Shown in pieces: positions 54,979-63,272 of a stretch of DNA of 64,000 bases. The notes below the pieces were generated by a model. That model ran no database searches, was not told where the DNA came from, and saw only the letters and a program-made list of their open reading frames with translations. Each line of letters starts with the position of its first letter. Within the stretch, counting starts at the first letter, position 1. The position numbers and the translations under genes were made by a program. The DNA is from Rhizobium sp. TH135 (lineage in GTDB: Bacteria; Pseudomonadota; Alphaproteobacteria; Rhizobiales; Rhizobiaceae), in assembly GCF_002855515.1 (NCBI RefSeq), contig NZ_PKRP01000002.1, positions 1 to 64,000 on the forward strand, written 5' to 3'.

Positions 54979-55692
54979 TTACCGCACAGGGTCACCAAAA
55001 AGCCCGCGTTTTGCGGCGCGGGCTTCCTCGGAGAGTACGGCAAGGGCGGAGCCCGGTTCGGCCTCAGCCCATCCGTATTTTGCAAGCCAGGACGAGACAT
55101 CCTGAACACCGACCCAGCAGCGCGTGCGGATCTCCCCCTGCCATGCAGTAGAACCCGTCTCGCAGGTAAGAGACCGGTTGCGCAGGAAAAGCCGTTGCTG
55201 CGTGCGGGCCATGACCCCACAGGGCCAGGACGTGCCGTCCTGCGCAAGACAGGTCCTGTCCGGATCAGTCTCTGCAATATCGGCAAGGCGAATGCGCTGG
55301 TCATCGCTGAAGGCAACGATCCCGGCAGAAAGACTGAGCGGGCGATGTAGGAGAACGACCTTAGGCCGTGCCCGCTCCTCGACCGGCGAGAGCGGCGCCC
55401 GTGCGGCCACACGTTCCAGATCTCCGTTGTCTGTGAAGGCAGGGGAACCGAAAGTCTCTGGCTCGATCGCCCGGACAGCGCGCCGTGCTTCCGCCTGAGG
55501 AGCAAGCTCGATCATCTCGTCGTCTGCTACTCCGACTTCAGGCAGATCGAGCTCTGAGGGATCCGGCACGTCGAGATCCTCGATGTTGTAGTCGACGGGA
55601 TCTTCCCGCAGACTCTCGCCGGCCTGCACGACCAGATAGGCCCAGAGAAGGAGCCCGATCGCGCCTGCGATGAAGGTGCCGATGCGTCGCAT
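54979..55692 (-). CDS. Membrane-anchored SNase-like (thermonuclease family) protein
   Basis: 237-residue protein with an N-terminal membrane helix or signal (IGTFIAGAIGLLLWAYLVVQ), a long acidic linker (residues ~30-115), and a C-terminal thermonuclease-like domain (about 120-237): IRLADIAETDPDRTC (R and E positions of the SNase active site), RLFLRNRSLTCE, DVSSWLAKYGWAEA and EEARAAKRGLFG. The core is intact enough to suggest nuclease activity outside the cytoplasm, although one catalytic arginine cannot be placed. It is 12 bp from the S24 regulator on the same strand, so they may be co-transcribed. Confidence 0.75.
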   Translation of the reverse strand: MRRIGTFIAGAIGLLLWAYLVVQAGESLREDPVDYNIEDLDVPDPSELDLPEVGVADDEMIELAPQAEARRAVRAIEPETFGSPAFTDNGDLERVAARAPLSPVEERARPKVVLLHRPLSLSAGIVAFSDDQRIRLADIAETDPDRTCLAQDGTSWPCGVMARTQQRLFLRNRSLTCETGSTAWQGEIRTRCWVGVQDVSSWLAKYGWAEAEPGSALAVLSEEARAAKRGLFGDPVR

Positions 55693-55704
55693 AGGTGCGT
55701 TTTC

Positions 55705-56373
55705 CTACTGGCTTGCCCAGATGATCCGCGCCACCCATTCGACATCGCTCATGTCGAGAGTGCGCGGCGGATGGTCTGGGTTGAGCGACTGCAACTCGAT
55801 CGACTTGGCGCTTTGGCGGGCAAGGATCTTCGCCATGACTTCGCCTTCGCGGGTCTTCACCACGACGCGGTCGCCACGGCGGACCTGGGCGCCGGGCTCG
55901 ACGATCAGAATGTCACCGTCGCGGTAGAGCGGCTTCATGCTCTCGCCCTGGACCTCCAGCGCATAGACGCCGTTGTTGCGGCCGGGCGCTGCCGGGAATT
56001 CGACGAGGTCCCAGCCCTGACCGGCGGGGAAGCCGCCATCGTCGAAGAAGCCGCCCGCACCCGCCTGGGCCATGCCCAACAGGGGGATCGAGCTTGCCTG
56101 CGGGGGAAACGTGCCCTGGGGCAGGGGGCTGCCGCGCAAGGCTTCGGGAGAGACATATCGCATGAACTGGTCGAGGCTGGCGCCTGTCGCCTCCAGCACC
56201 TTGGCGATGGATTCGGTCGAGGGCCAGCGCATGCGCCCATCGGCGCCGACACGCTTGGATTTGTTGAAGGAGGTAGGGTCGAGGCCCGCCCGGCGCGCAA
56301 GACCTGATGGCGTCAGCGAATGCTGCTCCGCCAGCCGATCGATCGCGGCCCATATGCTGTCATGCGAAAGCAT
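55705..56373 (-). CDS. S24-peptidase/HTH transcriptional regulator (CI/LexA-like)
   Basis: 222-residue regulator with an N-terminal XRE helix-turn-helix (about 5-65: LTPSGLARRAGLDPTSFNKS) and a C-terminal S24 domain with catalytic Ser in VQGESMKPLYRDGD and Lys in VVVKTREGEVMAK. A cleavage-type Ala-Gly occurs in GMAQAGAGGFF. It could respond to RecA or act as a repressor without cleavage. No prophage genes surround it, so a chromosomal stress regulator is more likely than a phage repressor. Confidence 0.85.
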   Translation of the reverse strand: MLSHDSIWAAIDRLAEQHSLTPSGLARRAGLDPTSFNKSKRVGADGRMRWPSTESIAKVLEATGASLDQFMRYVSPEALRGSPLPQGTFPPQASSIPLLGMAQAGAGGFFDDGGFPAGQGWDLVEFPAAPGRNNGVYALEVQGESMKPLYRDGDILIVEPGAQVRRGDRVVVKTREGEVMAKILARQSAKSIELQSLNPDHPPRTLDMSDVEWVARIIWASQ

Positions 56374-56488
56374 GTTCGCGCCTCTTCAGCGCCGGATACA
56401 TCGAGTTGCATTGTCCGGCTTTGGCGCAAATATTAGAGGATGGAACACGGTTAGTAAAGCCGAAAAGGAATAAAATCCTCTGCTCGGC

Positions 56489-57136
56489 TCAGGCAACCAT
56501 GGCCATATTGATCTTGCCGAGCTGGATGACGGCCTGTGTGCGGCTGTCCACCTTGAGCTTCAACAGGATGGCCGAAACATGTGCCTTGATCGTTGCTTCC
56601 GACACGCCGAGTTCATAGGCGATCTGCTTGTTGAGCAGGCCTTCACCCAGCATGCCGAGCACGCGGCTTTGCTGTGGTGTAAGGGTTCTCAGGCGATTGA
56701 TGAGGTCAGCGACATCGGGATCGGTTTCCTGCCCGCCCTGGTAGCTTGCGGGTGTGGCGATGTCACCTTCAAGCACAGACTGGATGCTCGATCGTATCTC
56801 GTCGATGCCGGCCGATTTCGAGATGAAGCCGGAGGCTCCAAGCTCGAGCGCACGGCGGATGGTGACGGCATCGTCCGTGGCCGAGACAATTACCAGCGGC
56901 AGGCTCGCAAATTCCGCGCGAAGCGACATCAAGCCGGAGAAGCCGGAGACGCCGGGCATGGCAAGATCGAGCAGCATGAGATCTGCGTCCGAATGCTCGG
57001 CGGCCGCCTGGCGTGCCGCTTCGAAATCGCCGGCCTCGATGATGGTTTGTGTTCCGTCGATGCCGGTCACGGCCTGGCGCAGCGCACCACGGAACAGCGG
57101 ATGATCGTCGGCGATGATAAAGGTCGATGCAGCCAT
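56489..57136 (-). CDS. LuxR/NarL family response regulator
   Basis: 215-residue response regulator. Receiver with IIADDHPLFR, phospho-acceptor Asp in LMLLDLAMPGVSG, SATDD and SKSAG; C-terminal LuxR HTH (about 150-210): LTPQQSRVLGMLGEGLLNKQ with IAYELGVSEATIKAHVSAIL. ATG 57136 preceded by GGGAGGGGG. No cognate kinase is adjacent. Upstream (57137-57258) includes a ~120-bp promoter region before the following minus-strand gene's end. Confidence 0.88.
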   Translation of the reverse strand: MAASTFIIADDHPLFRGALRQAVTGIDGTQTIIEAGDFEAARQAAAEHSDADLMLLDLAMPGVSGFSGLMSLRAEFASLPLVIVSATDDAVTIRRALELGASGFISKSAGIDEIRSSIQSVLEGDIATPASYQGGQETDPDVADLINRLRTLTPQQSRVLGMLGEGLLNKQIAYELGVSEATIKAHVSAILLKLKVDSRTQAVIQLGKINMAMVA

Positions 57137-57258
57137 GTCACAGCCCCCTCCCAAGAGCGATGTCATATTGCGCGCGATTGCGTGCCCTTCTTTTAGCGCT
57201 TGCCGAGGCACTAGACAATGGTCGTGCAACGAATGGGCGAAAGCAGGCCTTGTAGAGG

Positions 57259-57693
57259 TCAGGTTCGATCTGGAACGGCGCCCTGCTGCGTTTGCTGCTC
57301 CTCGCCCTGGAACTCCTGTACAAGGCCGAAGAAGGCCCGCATGAAGCGCTCCATGATCCCGATCGATCGGTCGATCTCGGCGTCGCTCGGAAGCTCGCCG
57401 CTTCTGGCAGCCGTACCATCGGCAATCTGTTTCTCCAGAGCCTCTACCCGTTTTTCCAGCCGGGCGAGATCCTCTTCATAGGCTGCCCGTTCGTCCGCCG
57501 CCATCCGGCAGGTGAGTGTGCCATCGGCCTCGGTGCAAAGGGTCACTGCACCTGTCTGGCGATTCAGCCGCACGAAGCCACTCTCCGATTTCTCCAGCGT
57601 ATAGCGGTCGGTCGCGGCTTGCTGTGCTATGGCGAAGGGAGTGCCGAGCGCAAGAAAAGCGAATGTCAGGACTGTTGTCTGATTGATGGCCAT
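57259..57693 (-). CDS. Exported coiled-coil hypothetical protein
   Basis: 144-residue protein with a signal peptide (MAINQTTVLTFAFLALGTPF, cleavage near AIAQQ). The mature part has RYTLEKSESGFVRLNRQTGA followed by a cysteine pair (TLCTEADGTLTCRM), a coiled-coil stretch (EEDLARLEKRVEALEKQI, residues ~82-100) and a tail rich in Gln. No family name comes to mind with certainty; the FVRLNRxTGxVSxC-type motif recurs in rhizobial exported proteins. ATG 57693 after GGAGGAGG. Confidence 0.7.
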   Translation of the reverse strand: MAINQTTVLTFAFLALGTPFAIAQQAATDRYTLEKSESGFVRLNRQTGAVTLCTEADGTLTCRMAADERAAYEEDLARLEKRVEALEKQIADGTAARSGELPSDAEIDRSIGIMERFMRAFFGLVQEFQGEEQQTQQGAVPDRT

Positions 57694-57790
57694 GGATGCC
57701 TCCTCCTCTCGTCCGTCTTGCCGGGCGTGGACATTTGTCCGCGTTTGCGGCAAACCGCCTCGACCCTCATGATCTGCGAGAGACCGGACC

Positions 57791-58147
57791 TTGGACAAGA
57801 CCATATACAAGATCGTGCCGAGAGAATTATGGCAGGAGGCCCGCACGGCCGGGCTTTTCAAAGGCGCGTCGATCGATCTCAAGGATGGCTACATCCATTT
57901 TTCGACGGCTGCCCAGGCGATCGAGACGGCACGGCTGCATTTCGCCGGTCAGGCCGATCTCTTGCTGGTCGCTGTCGACGCCACTCTCTTTGGCGAAGCC
58001 CTGAAGTGGGAGACGTCACGTGGCGGCGATCTGTTCCCGCATCTCTATGCCGATCTTCCACTCGATGCCGTGCTCTGGGAAAAGCCCTTGGCCCTCGGGG
58101 ATGATGGCCTGCATGTCTTTCCAAGCCTCGTCGAGGAGAACCGCTGA
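57791..58147 (+). CDS. DUF952 domain-containing protein
   Basis: 118-residue DUF952 protein: TIYKIVPRELWQEARTAG, KDGYIHFSTAAQAIETARLH (conserved HxS) and KWETSRGGDLFPHLYADLPL. The frame begins with TTG at 57791, and no ATG is available near the conserved N-terminus. Function unknown; it resembles glutathione S-transferase-type names in older annotations. Its stop overlaps the pyrD start by one base (TGATG). Confidence 0.8.
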   Translation: MDKTIYKIVPRELWQEARTAGLFKGASIDLKDGYIHFSTAAQAIETARLHFAGQADLLLVAVDATLFGEALKWETSRGGDLFPHLYADLPLDAVLWEKPLALGDDGLHVFPSLVEENR

Positions 58148-59235
58148 TGCTTGACCTTTTCTCGCTCGGCCGTCGAGGCCTCTTCCTCTTCGATGCCGAA
58201 ACGGCGCATGGTCTTTCGGTTGCAGCGCTCAAGACCGGCTTGGTGCCGGCTTGCAAGGCGCCCGCCGATCCGCGTCTCGCCCAGACGGTCGCCGGCATCC
58301 GTTTCCCAAATCCGCTTGGCATGGCCGCCGGCTACGACAAGAATGCCGAAGTGCCGGATGCACTTTTGTCTCTCGGCTTCGGTTTCGCCGAGGTCGGCAC
58401 GCTGACGCCGAAGGGGCAGGCTGGCAATCCGAAGCCGCGCATCTTCCGCCTGGAGCACGACCGCGCGGTGATCAACCGCCTGGGCTTCAACAACGAGGGC
58501 CATGCCGCAGCGCTGGCGCGTCTCTCGGCGCGCGGCAATCGCTCCGGCATTGTCGGCGTCAACATCGGCGCCAACAAGGAAGCGACGGACCGGATCGCCG
58601 ACTACGTCGCTGGCATCCGCCGTTTCTATTCGGTGGCCACCTATTTCACCGCCAACATCTCCTCGCCCAACACGCCGGGCCTGCGTGACCTGCAGGCAAA
58701 GGAAAGCCTCGATGCTCTGCTGTCGGCCGTGCTCGCCGCTCGCTCGGAAGAGGGCCTGAAGGCGGGCAAACGCCTGCCGGTCTTCCTGAAGATTGCGCCT
58801 GACTTGACCGAGGAAGGCATGGACGACATCGCCGAGGTCGCAGCCGCCCATGATCTCGATGGCCTGATCGTCTCGAACACCACGCTATCCCGCGACGGCC
58901 TTGCTGATGCGACGCTCGCAGGCGAGGCGGGCGGCCTGTCCGGCGCCCCGCTGTTCGACAAGTCGACCGCTGTCCTTGCACGGATGCGGAAGCGCGTTGG
59001 ACCCACCCTTCCGATCATCGGCGTCGGCGGTGTCTCCTCGGCGGAAACGGCGCTGGAGAAGATCCGCGCCGGCGCCGATCTCGTGCAGCTCTATTCCTGC
59101 ATGGTCTATGAGGGGCCGGCACTGCCGGGCCGCATCGTGAAAGGTCTCTCGACCCTGCTCGATCGCGAAACGGTCGCCAATATCCGCGAACTGCGGGACA
59201 CGAGGCTCGATCATTGGCTGTCGGTGAAGGTCTGA
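58147..59235 (+). CDS. pyrD: Dihydroorotate dehydrogenase (quinone), class 2
   Basis: 362-residue membrane-associated class 2 DHODH, oxidising dihydroorotate with quinone. FMN/substrate motifs: FPNPLGMAAGYDKNAEVPDA, FGFAEVGTLTPKGQAGNPKP, RLGFNNEGHA (written INRLGFNNEG), NISSPNTPGLRDLQ with catalytic Ser, KIAPDLTEEG, IVSNTT and IIGVGGVSSAETALEKIRAG. The N-terminal amphipathic segment fits class 2. Translationally coupled to the DUF952 gene. Its 3' end overlaps the convergent MATE gene by 25 bp. Confidence 0.95.
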   Translation: MLDLFSLGRRGLFLFDAETAHGLSVAALKTGLVPACKAPADPRLAQTVAGIRFPNPLGMAAGYDKNAEVPDALLSLGFGFAEVGTLTPKGQAGNPKPRIFRLEHDRAVINRLGFNNEGHAAALARLSARGNRSGIVGVNIGANKEATDRIADYVAGIRRFYSVATYFTANISSPNTPGLRDLQAKESLDALLSAVLAARSEEGLKAGKRLPVFLKIAPDLTEEGMDDIAEVAAAHDLDGLIVSNTTLSRDGLADATLAGEAGGLSGAPLFDKSTAVLARMRKRVGPTLPIIGVGGVSSAETALEKIRAGADLVQLYSCMVYEGPALPGRIVKGLSTLLDRETVANIRELRDTRLDHWLSVKV

Positions 59236-60557
59236 TCGGTCTTCGGCTTTAACCTTGCGAGAAGCAGCAGACCGCGCAAACCGAGAAACACGTTGAGCGC
59301 GATCCAAAGCCCGTGATTGGAAAACAGTGGCACGAGCACGGCGACGCTGGCGAGATAGCCGGCGAGCGCCAACAGCATCATGTTGCGCATCTCCGATGAC
59401 CAGGTCGCGCCGATGAAAACGCCGTCCATGTGAAAGGCGAGCGCTCCGGTGAGCGCCGTCAGCGCCGCGTAGACGAGGTAGGTCTCGGCAACGCTGCGCA
59501 CATCGCCGGCCGTGGTGATGAAGCCGATGATCGCATTTCCGAAGATCAGGAAGAAGGCGACGCTGGCCAAGGCCAGCCCGAAGGACCAGAGCCCCGTGAG
59601 CTTGACCGCCCGCTCGAAGGCTGACCGCTGCCGTGCCCCAATCGTCTCGCCGGTGATCTGTTCGGCTGCCGTAGCCATGCCGTCGAGGTAGAAACTCGCG
59701 ATCATGAAGAAGTTCATGAGAACGGCATTGGCAGCGAGCGTCACCGCGCCGAAGCCGGCGCCGATCCGAGTCATGACCGTAAAGGCTGTGATCAGCGAAA
59801 AGGTGCGGATCAGGATATCGCGGTTGAGCCGGAAGAGCGCCATCAGTTTTGCACGGTCCGTGACCATGGAGACATGGGGAACGGCGGCCGGCCCATAACG
59901 CCAGAAGATGAAGGCAAAGCCGGCAAGCATGGCGACAACCTCGCCGATAACAGTGCCCCAGGCGACACCAGCGATGCCGAAGCCGAAGGTGATGCCGAGC
60001 AGGATCGACATGGCGATGTTGACGCCATTGAGCAGGATCTGCAGCGCAAGACCGACGGAGCCCAGTCCGCGTCCAAGCACGAAACCGAGCAGGGTGAAGT
60101 TCGACAGCGTCACCGGGGCGGCGAGAATGCGGATGCCGATATAGGTTGCAGCCGCCGCCTGCACGCCGCCATCCGCACCCATCATCGCCGGGCCGAAGCG
60201 GACAATGGCGGGGGATGCGATGAGGATGATGAGGCCGAAGCCCACGGACAAGACGATCGACCGCCAGAAGACGGCGAAGAGTTCGGTCGTCTCGCCACGC
60301 CCTTGCGCCTGTGCAACAAGTGCCGTGGTCGAGGCCCGGAGAAAATTCAGGCTGGCAAACAGCAGGTCGAACAAGGCCGCTGCAATCGCAAGTCCCGCCA
60401 GTTGCGCCGCGTCACCGCTCCGCCCGACGACGGCAGTGTCAGTGAGGCCGAGCAGCGGCGTGGTGACGAAACCGAGCGTCATCGGCACCGCAATTGCAAG
60501 CACGCTGCGATGGCTGACCTCGATCGGCCGGGATGGGAAAGCGGATGGGCTGTGCAT
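59211..60557 (-). CDS. MATE family efflux transporter (DinF-like)
   Basis: 448-residue membrane protein with about twelve hydrophobic helices: LAIAVPMTLGFVTTPLLGLT, DTAVVGRSGDAAQLAGLAIA and GVAWGTVIGEVVAML are typical of DinF-type MATE antiporters, which export drugs or metabolites with Na+ or H+. ATG 60557 (MHSPSAFPS) is preferred; the frame continues to 60593. Overlaps the pyrD 3' end by 25 bp in convergent arrangement. Substrate unknown. Confidence 0.88.
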   Translation of the reverse strand: MHSPSAFPSRPIEVSHRSVLAIAVPMTLGFVTTPLLGLTDTAVVGRSGDAAQLAGLAIAAALFDLLFASLNFLRASTTALVAQAQGRGETTELFAVFWRSIVLSVGFGLIILIASPAIVRFGPAMMGADGGVQAAAATYIGIRILAAPVTLSNFTLLGFVLGRGLGSVGLALQILLNGVNIAMSILLGITFGFGIAGVAWGTVIGEVVAMLAGFAFIFWRYGPAAVPHVSMVTDRAKLMALFRLNRDILIRTFSLITAFTVMTRIGAGFGAVTLAANAVLMNFFMIASFYLDGMATAAEQITGETIGARQRSAFERAVKLTGLWSFGLALASVAFFLIFGNAIIGFITTAGDVRSVAETYLVYAALTALTGALAFHMDGVFIGATWSSEMRNMMLLALAGYLASVAVLVPLFSNHGLWIALNVFLGLRGLLLLARLKPKTDQTFTDSQ

Positions 60558-60593
60558 GGAAAGCTCCGGACGGGACCGGAGCAGGAGAATCAC

Positions 60594-61091
60594 TCAGGCC
60601 GAGAGCACCATGGCCCAGTAGGGGCGGTTGCCGGAAGCGGAATCCCAGGCGACCGCAACGCCAAGGCCGTTGAAACCACCGAGCATGTTGTCGAGATGCC
60701 GCTTGGAATCGATCCAGGCCTGAACCGCGCGCTCGACCGTGTCCTGTCCGGCCGCGATGTTTTCCGCAGCCGGCAAGGGAACGTCATGGCCCTTCATGCG
60801 GGCCCCGAAGCTGTCGTTGAAGCCGATCAGATGCGACATCTCCCCGGCGCGTGCCATGCGCTTGGCTTGTGCGATGGCCGCCGCTTCCGCCGGTCGGCTG
60901 CGCGACAAGGAAGAGAGGCCGCGCGACTGGCGTAACCGGTTGACCATCGGCAGCGCGGCCGTGGTTTCCGCTCGCGACGTGCCGTCATCGGGATTGAGGA
61001 TATCGGTGGAGCGGCAGCCGGCAATTGCGGCTGTCAGGAGACCGGCCGAAATCAGGATCAGCCGGCGGCGGGGTACGGTGGCGTGCGACAT
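60594..61091 (-). CDS. CAP (SCP/PR1) domain lipoprotein
   Basis: 165-residue lipoprotein: basic N-terminus, hydrophobic signal, and lipobox TAAIAGC (Cys ~25), then a CAP domain with MVNRLRQSRGLSSLSRSRPA, GEMSHLIGFNDSFG (His), AENIAAGQ and AVAWDSASGNRPYWAMV. CAP proteins have varied roles in cell envelopes. GTG 61097 is an alternative start abutting the preceding gene's stop. Likely co-transcribed with the small membrane protein upstream and maybe the MATE gene downstream. Confidence 0.85.
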   Translation of the reverse strand: MSHATVPRRRLILISAGLLTAAIAGCRSTDILNPDDGTSRAETTAALPMVNRLRQSRGLSSLSRSRPAEAAAIAQAKRMARAGEMSHLIGFNDSFGARMKGHDVPLPAAENIAAGQDTVERAVQAWIDSKRHLDNMLGGFNGLGVAVAWDSASGNRPYWAMVLSA

Positions 61092-61097
61092 GGACAC

Positions 61098-61364
61098 TCA
61101 GTTCCTGGAGGCGAAGAGACGCAGCAGGATGAAGGCCGGAATGACGATCGTCGCACCGATCAGGAGGTATTGCCCGACCCGTCCAAGCGCGTCGAAGCCG
61201 GTATACCAGAGATCGATCAGGAAGTAGCGGACGCCGTTCAGGAGGTCGGCCGGATCGAGCCCGAAGACGGACATGACGAAGCCGACAATGAGCGAGACGA
61301 CGATCAGCTTGACGAGCGTGCGGCCCGGGGTGTCGCCGAGAAATCGATTGATGCCATCAGCCAT
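61098..61364 (-). CDS. Small membrane protein, DUF6460-like
   Basis: 88-residue protein with two hydrophobic helices (LVKLIVVSLIVGFVMSVFGL and YLLIGATIVIPAFILLRLF) flanked by MADGINRFLGDTPGRTLVKL. This order matches DUF6460 proteins of rhizobia. Function unknown. The stop directly abuts the CAP lipoprotein start region. Confidence 0.75.
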   Translation of the reverse strand: MADGINRFLGDTPGRTLVKLIVVSLIVGFVMSVFGLDPADLLNGVRYFLIDLWYTGFDALGRVGQYLLIGATIVIPAFILLRLFASRN

Positions 61365-61530
61365 GCATATCTCCTGTTGTCATCCGCTGATATGGGCGCG
61401 GCCCGCCCGCCCTGCAAGCCGGCGAAGCAGGGCTTGCGATAGGACTTGAGTTTTTTCCGGCGATCGGTCAAGACCGCGAGCCGTCTCCATGCTGACCCAC
61501 TCCATGCTGGAAGGCGTGAGGATCTCTTCG

Positions 61531-62472
61531 ATGCACCCCACCCAGTTCTCCTCCGGCGACGTGATCGCCGACCGCCGCGCCGATTATGCCCGCATGCTTG
61601 CCGAGAATGGCGAACATGAGGCAGCGGCGGAATTGATGGAGCAGGCGCTGGAACTGGTGCCCGACTGGCCGGCGGGCCTCGTCCGGCTGGCCGATTATGC
61701 CGAGAAGGCGAACCTGCCAAAGAAGGCCGTGCCAGCATTGCGACGCGCGCTGGAACTCGACCCGGAGGATATCTTCGGAGCGCGGCTGAAACTCGCGCTT
61801 CTCGGCGCTGAAGACGTCCCGGATCAGCCACCCTCCCGTTACGTCGAGGCCCTCTTCGACGACTATGCCGATCGCTTCGATGCGGCACTCGTCGAACGGC
61901 TCGACTATACCGTTCCGGCCAAGCTCGCCCGGCTGATTGCTGACCATGACGACCGGCGGTTCGACATCGCGATCGATCTCGGCTGCGGCACGGGTCTCTT
62001 CGGGGCCGAGATCCGCGATCGGGTTGCTCACTTGGAGGGCTTCGATCTCTCGCTCAACATGCTGGCCAAGGCCGAGGAGAAGGGCCTATACGACCTACTT
62101 GCAAAGGCCGATCTGTCGCTCGATGCGGCCGGCTCAGGCCTCTTTGGAGACGGCCTGGCCGAAAACCGCGCCGACCTCGTCTCTGCAGCCGACGTGCTGA
62201 TGTATCTCGGTGATCTCGCCAATGCCTTTGCGCTGGCGGCACGGCTTGCAAAGCCCGGTGCACTTTTCGCATTTTCGGTTGAAGACGCGGGCGAGGGAGA
62301 TGGTTTCCTGCTGGCGCCGAGCCTGCGTTATGCCCATACCGAACAGCATGTCCGGCAGCGTCTTGCCGAAAACGGCTTCGAAGTCCTCGTTTTGACCCGC
62401 ACCACCATTCGCATGGATGGCGGAAAACCGGTCTTTGGCATTCTGTTTCTTGCGAGCCGGACGGCAAGATAA
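61531..62472 (+). CDS. TPR-containing class I SAM-dependent methyltransferase
   Basis: 313-residue protein. N-terminal TPR-like helices (about 10-85: ADYARMLAENGEHEAAAELM, VPALRRALELDPED) precede a Rossmann methyltransferase (about 105-310) with motif I AIDLGCGTGLFG, acidic strand end in GFDLSLNMLAKAE and a later VSAADVLMYLGD. The combination is the predicted TPR-methyltransferase type of rhizobia. ATG 61531 has GTGAGG nine bases upstream; ATG 61489 is an alternative. Substrate unknown. Confidence 0.8.
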   Translation: MHPTQFSSGDVIADRRADYARMLAENGEHEAAAELMEQALELVPDWPAGLVRLADYAEKANLPKKAVPALRRALELDPEDIFGARLKLALLGAEDVPDQPPSRYVEALFDDYADRFDAALVERLDYTVPAKLARLIADHDDRRFDIAIDLGCGTGLFGAEIRDRVAHLEGFDLSLNMLAKAEEKGLYDLLAKADLSLDAAGSGLFGDGLAENRADLVSAADVLMYLGDLANAFALAARLAKPGALFAFSVEDAGEGDGFLLAPSLRYAHTEQHVRQRLAENGFEVLVLTRTTIRMDGGKPVFGILFLASRTAR

Positions 62473-62584
62473 GCAGCTTTCTTGCGAATTGCTCCATAGG
62501 TCAGCTTTGCTGACCTATCGTCCTTGTTTTCCAGGGGATCTCGAGTACCATTTGGGCTCCGAGATCGCTTTCTGGAGACGTGAC

Positions 62585-63223
62585 ATGGCGCAGTTGACGA
62601 GCATGCTGGGAATCTGGAATTCGAACCCGACCCGCCACACACCGGCGGAAGATCTGCAGGGCCTCGTGGCTGGCAGCCTGATCGCCGCCCTTGGCCTCTA
62701 TTTCCTCGCCCAGGTCGGGCTTCTGACCGGCGGCATGGCCGGCCTCGCCTTCGTCCTGCATTACTGGAGCGGCTGGAGCTTCGGTCTCCTGTTCTTCGTG
62801 CTCAACCTGCCCTTTTACATCCTATCGCTGCGTCGCGTCGGCCTCGATTTCACCATCAAGACCTTTGCCGCCGTCGGCCTGACCTCCTTCATCGTCGAAA
62901 TCGAGAGCCGCTTTCTCGTCATTCAGAGCATTGCGCCGGTCTGGGCGGCGATCCTCGGCGGCCTTCTGCTAGGCTTCGGCCTGCTCGCGCTCTACCGCCA
63001 CCGCGCCAGCCTCGGCGGCCTCGGTATCCTCGCCGTCTATATCCAGGACCGCTTCGGCATTCGCGCCGGCCTCGTGCAGCTTGCCTTCGACCTCTGCGTC
63101 ATGGCGCTCGCCTTTGCCGTCGTCAGCCCCTCCGTGGTGCTCTACTCGGTAATCGGCGCCGTGGTGCTGAACCTCTTCCTCGCGATCAACCACCGCTCGG
63201 ATCGGTATATTGCGCTGAGGTGA
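62585..63223 (+). CDS. YitT family membrane protein
   Basis: 212-residue membrane protein with about five to six helices: LVAGSLIAALGLYFLAQVGL, LTGGMAGLAFVLHYWSGWSF and GLLFFVLNLPFYILSL match the YitT/DUF161 family. Function of the family is unknown. ATG 62585 is preceded by TGGAGACGTG; the longer open frame (from 62417) is not supported. Confidence 0.85.
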   Translation: MAQLTSMLGIWNSNPTRHTPAEDLQGLVAGSLIAALGLYFLAQVGLLTGGMAGLAFVLHYWSGWSFGLLFFVLNLPFYILSLRRVGLDFTIKTFAAVGLTSFIVEIESRFLVIQSIAPVWAAILGGLLLGFGLLALYRHRASLGGLGILAVYIQDRFGIRAGLVQLAFDLCVMALAFAVVSPSVVLYSVIGAVVLNLFLAINHRSDRYIALR

Positions 63224-63272
63224 TACCTCTTTCGCCTCTTCTCTTTCACCGCCCGTCCACTACCTTGGGGCA

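Noticed and set aside
55705..56373. S24 regulator as a prophage repressor
   Set aside because: No integrase, structural phage genes or attachment repeats are near; neighbours are ordinary chromosomal genes.
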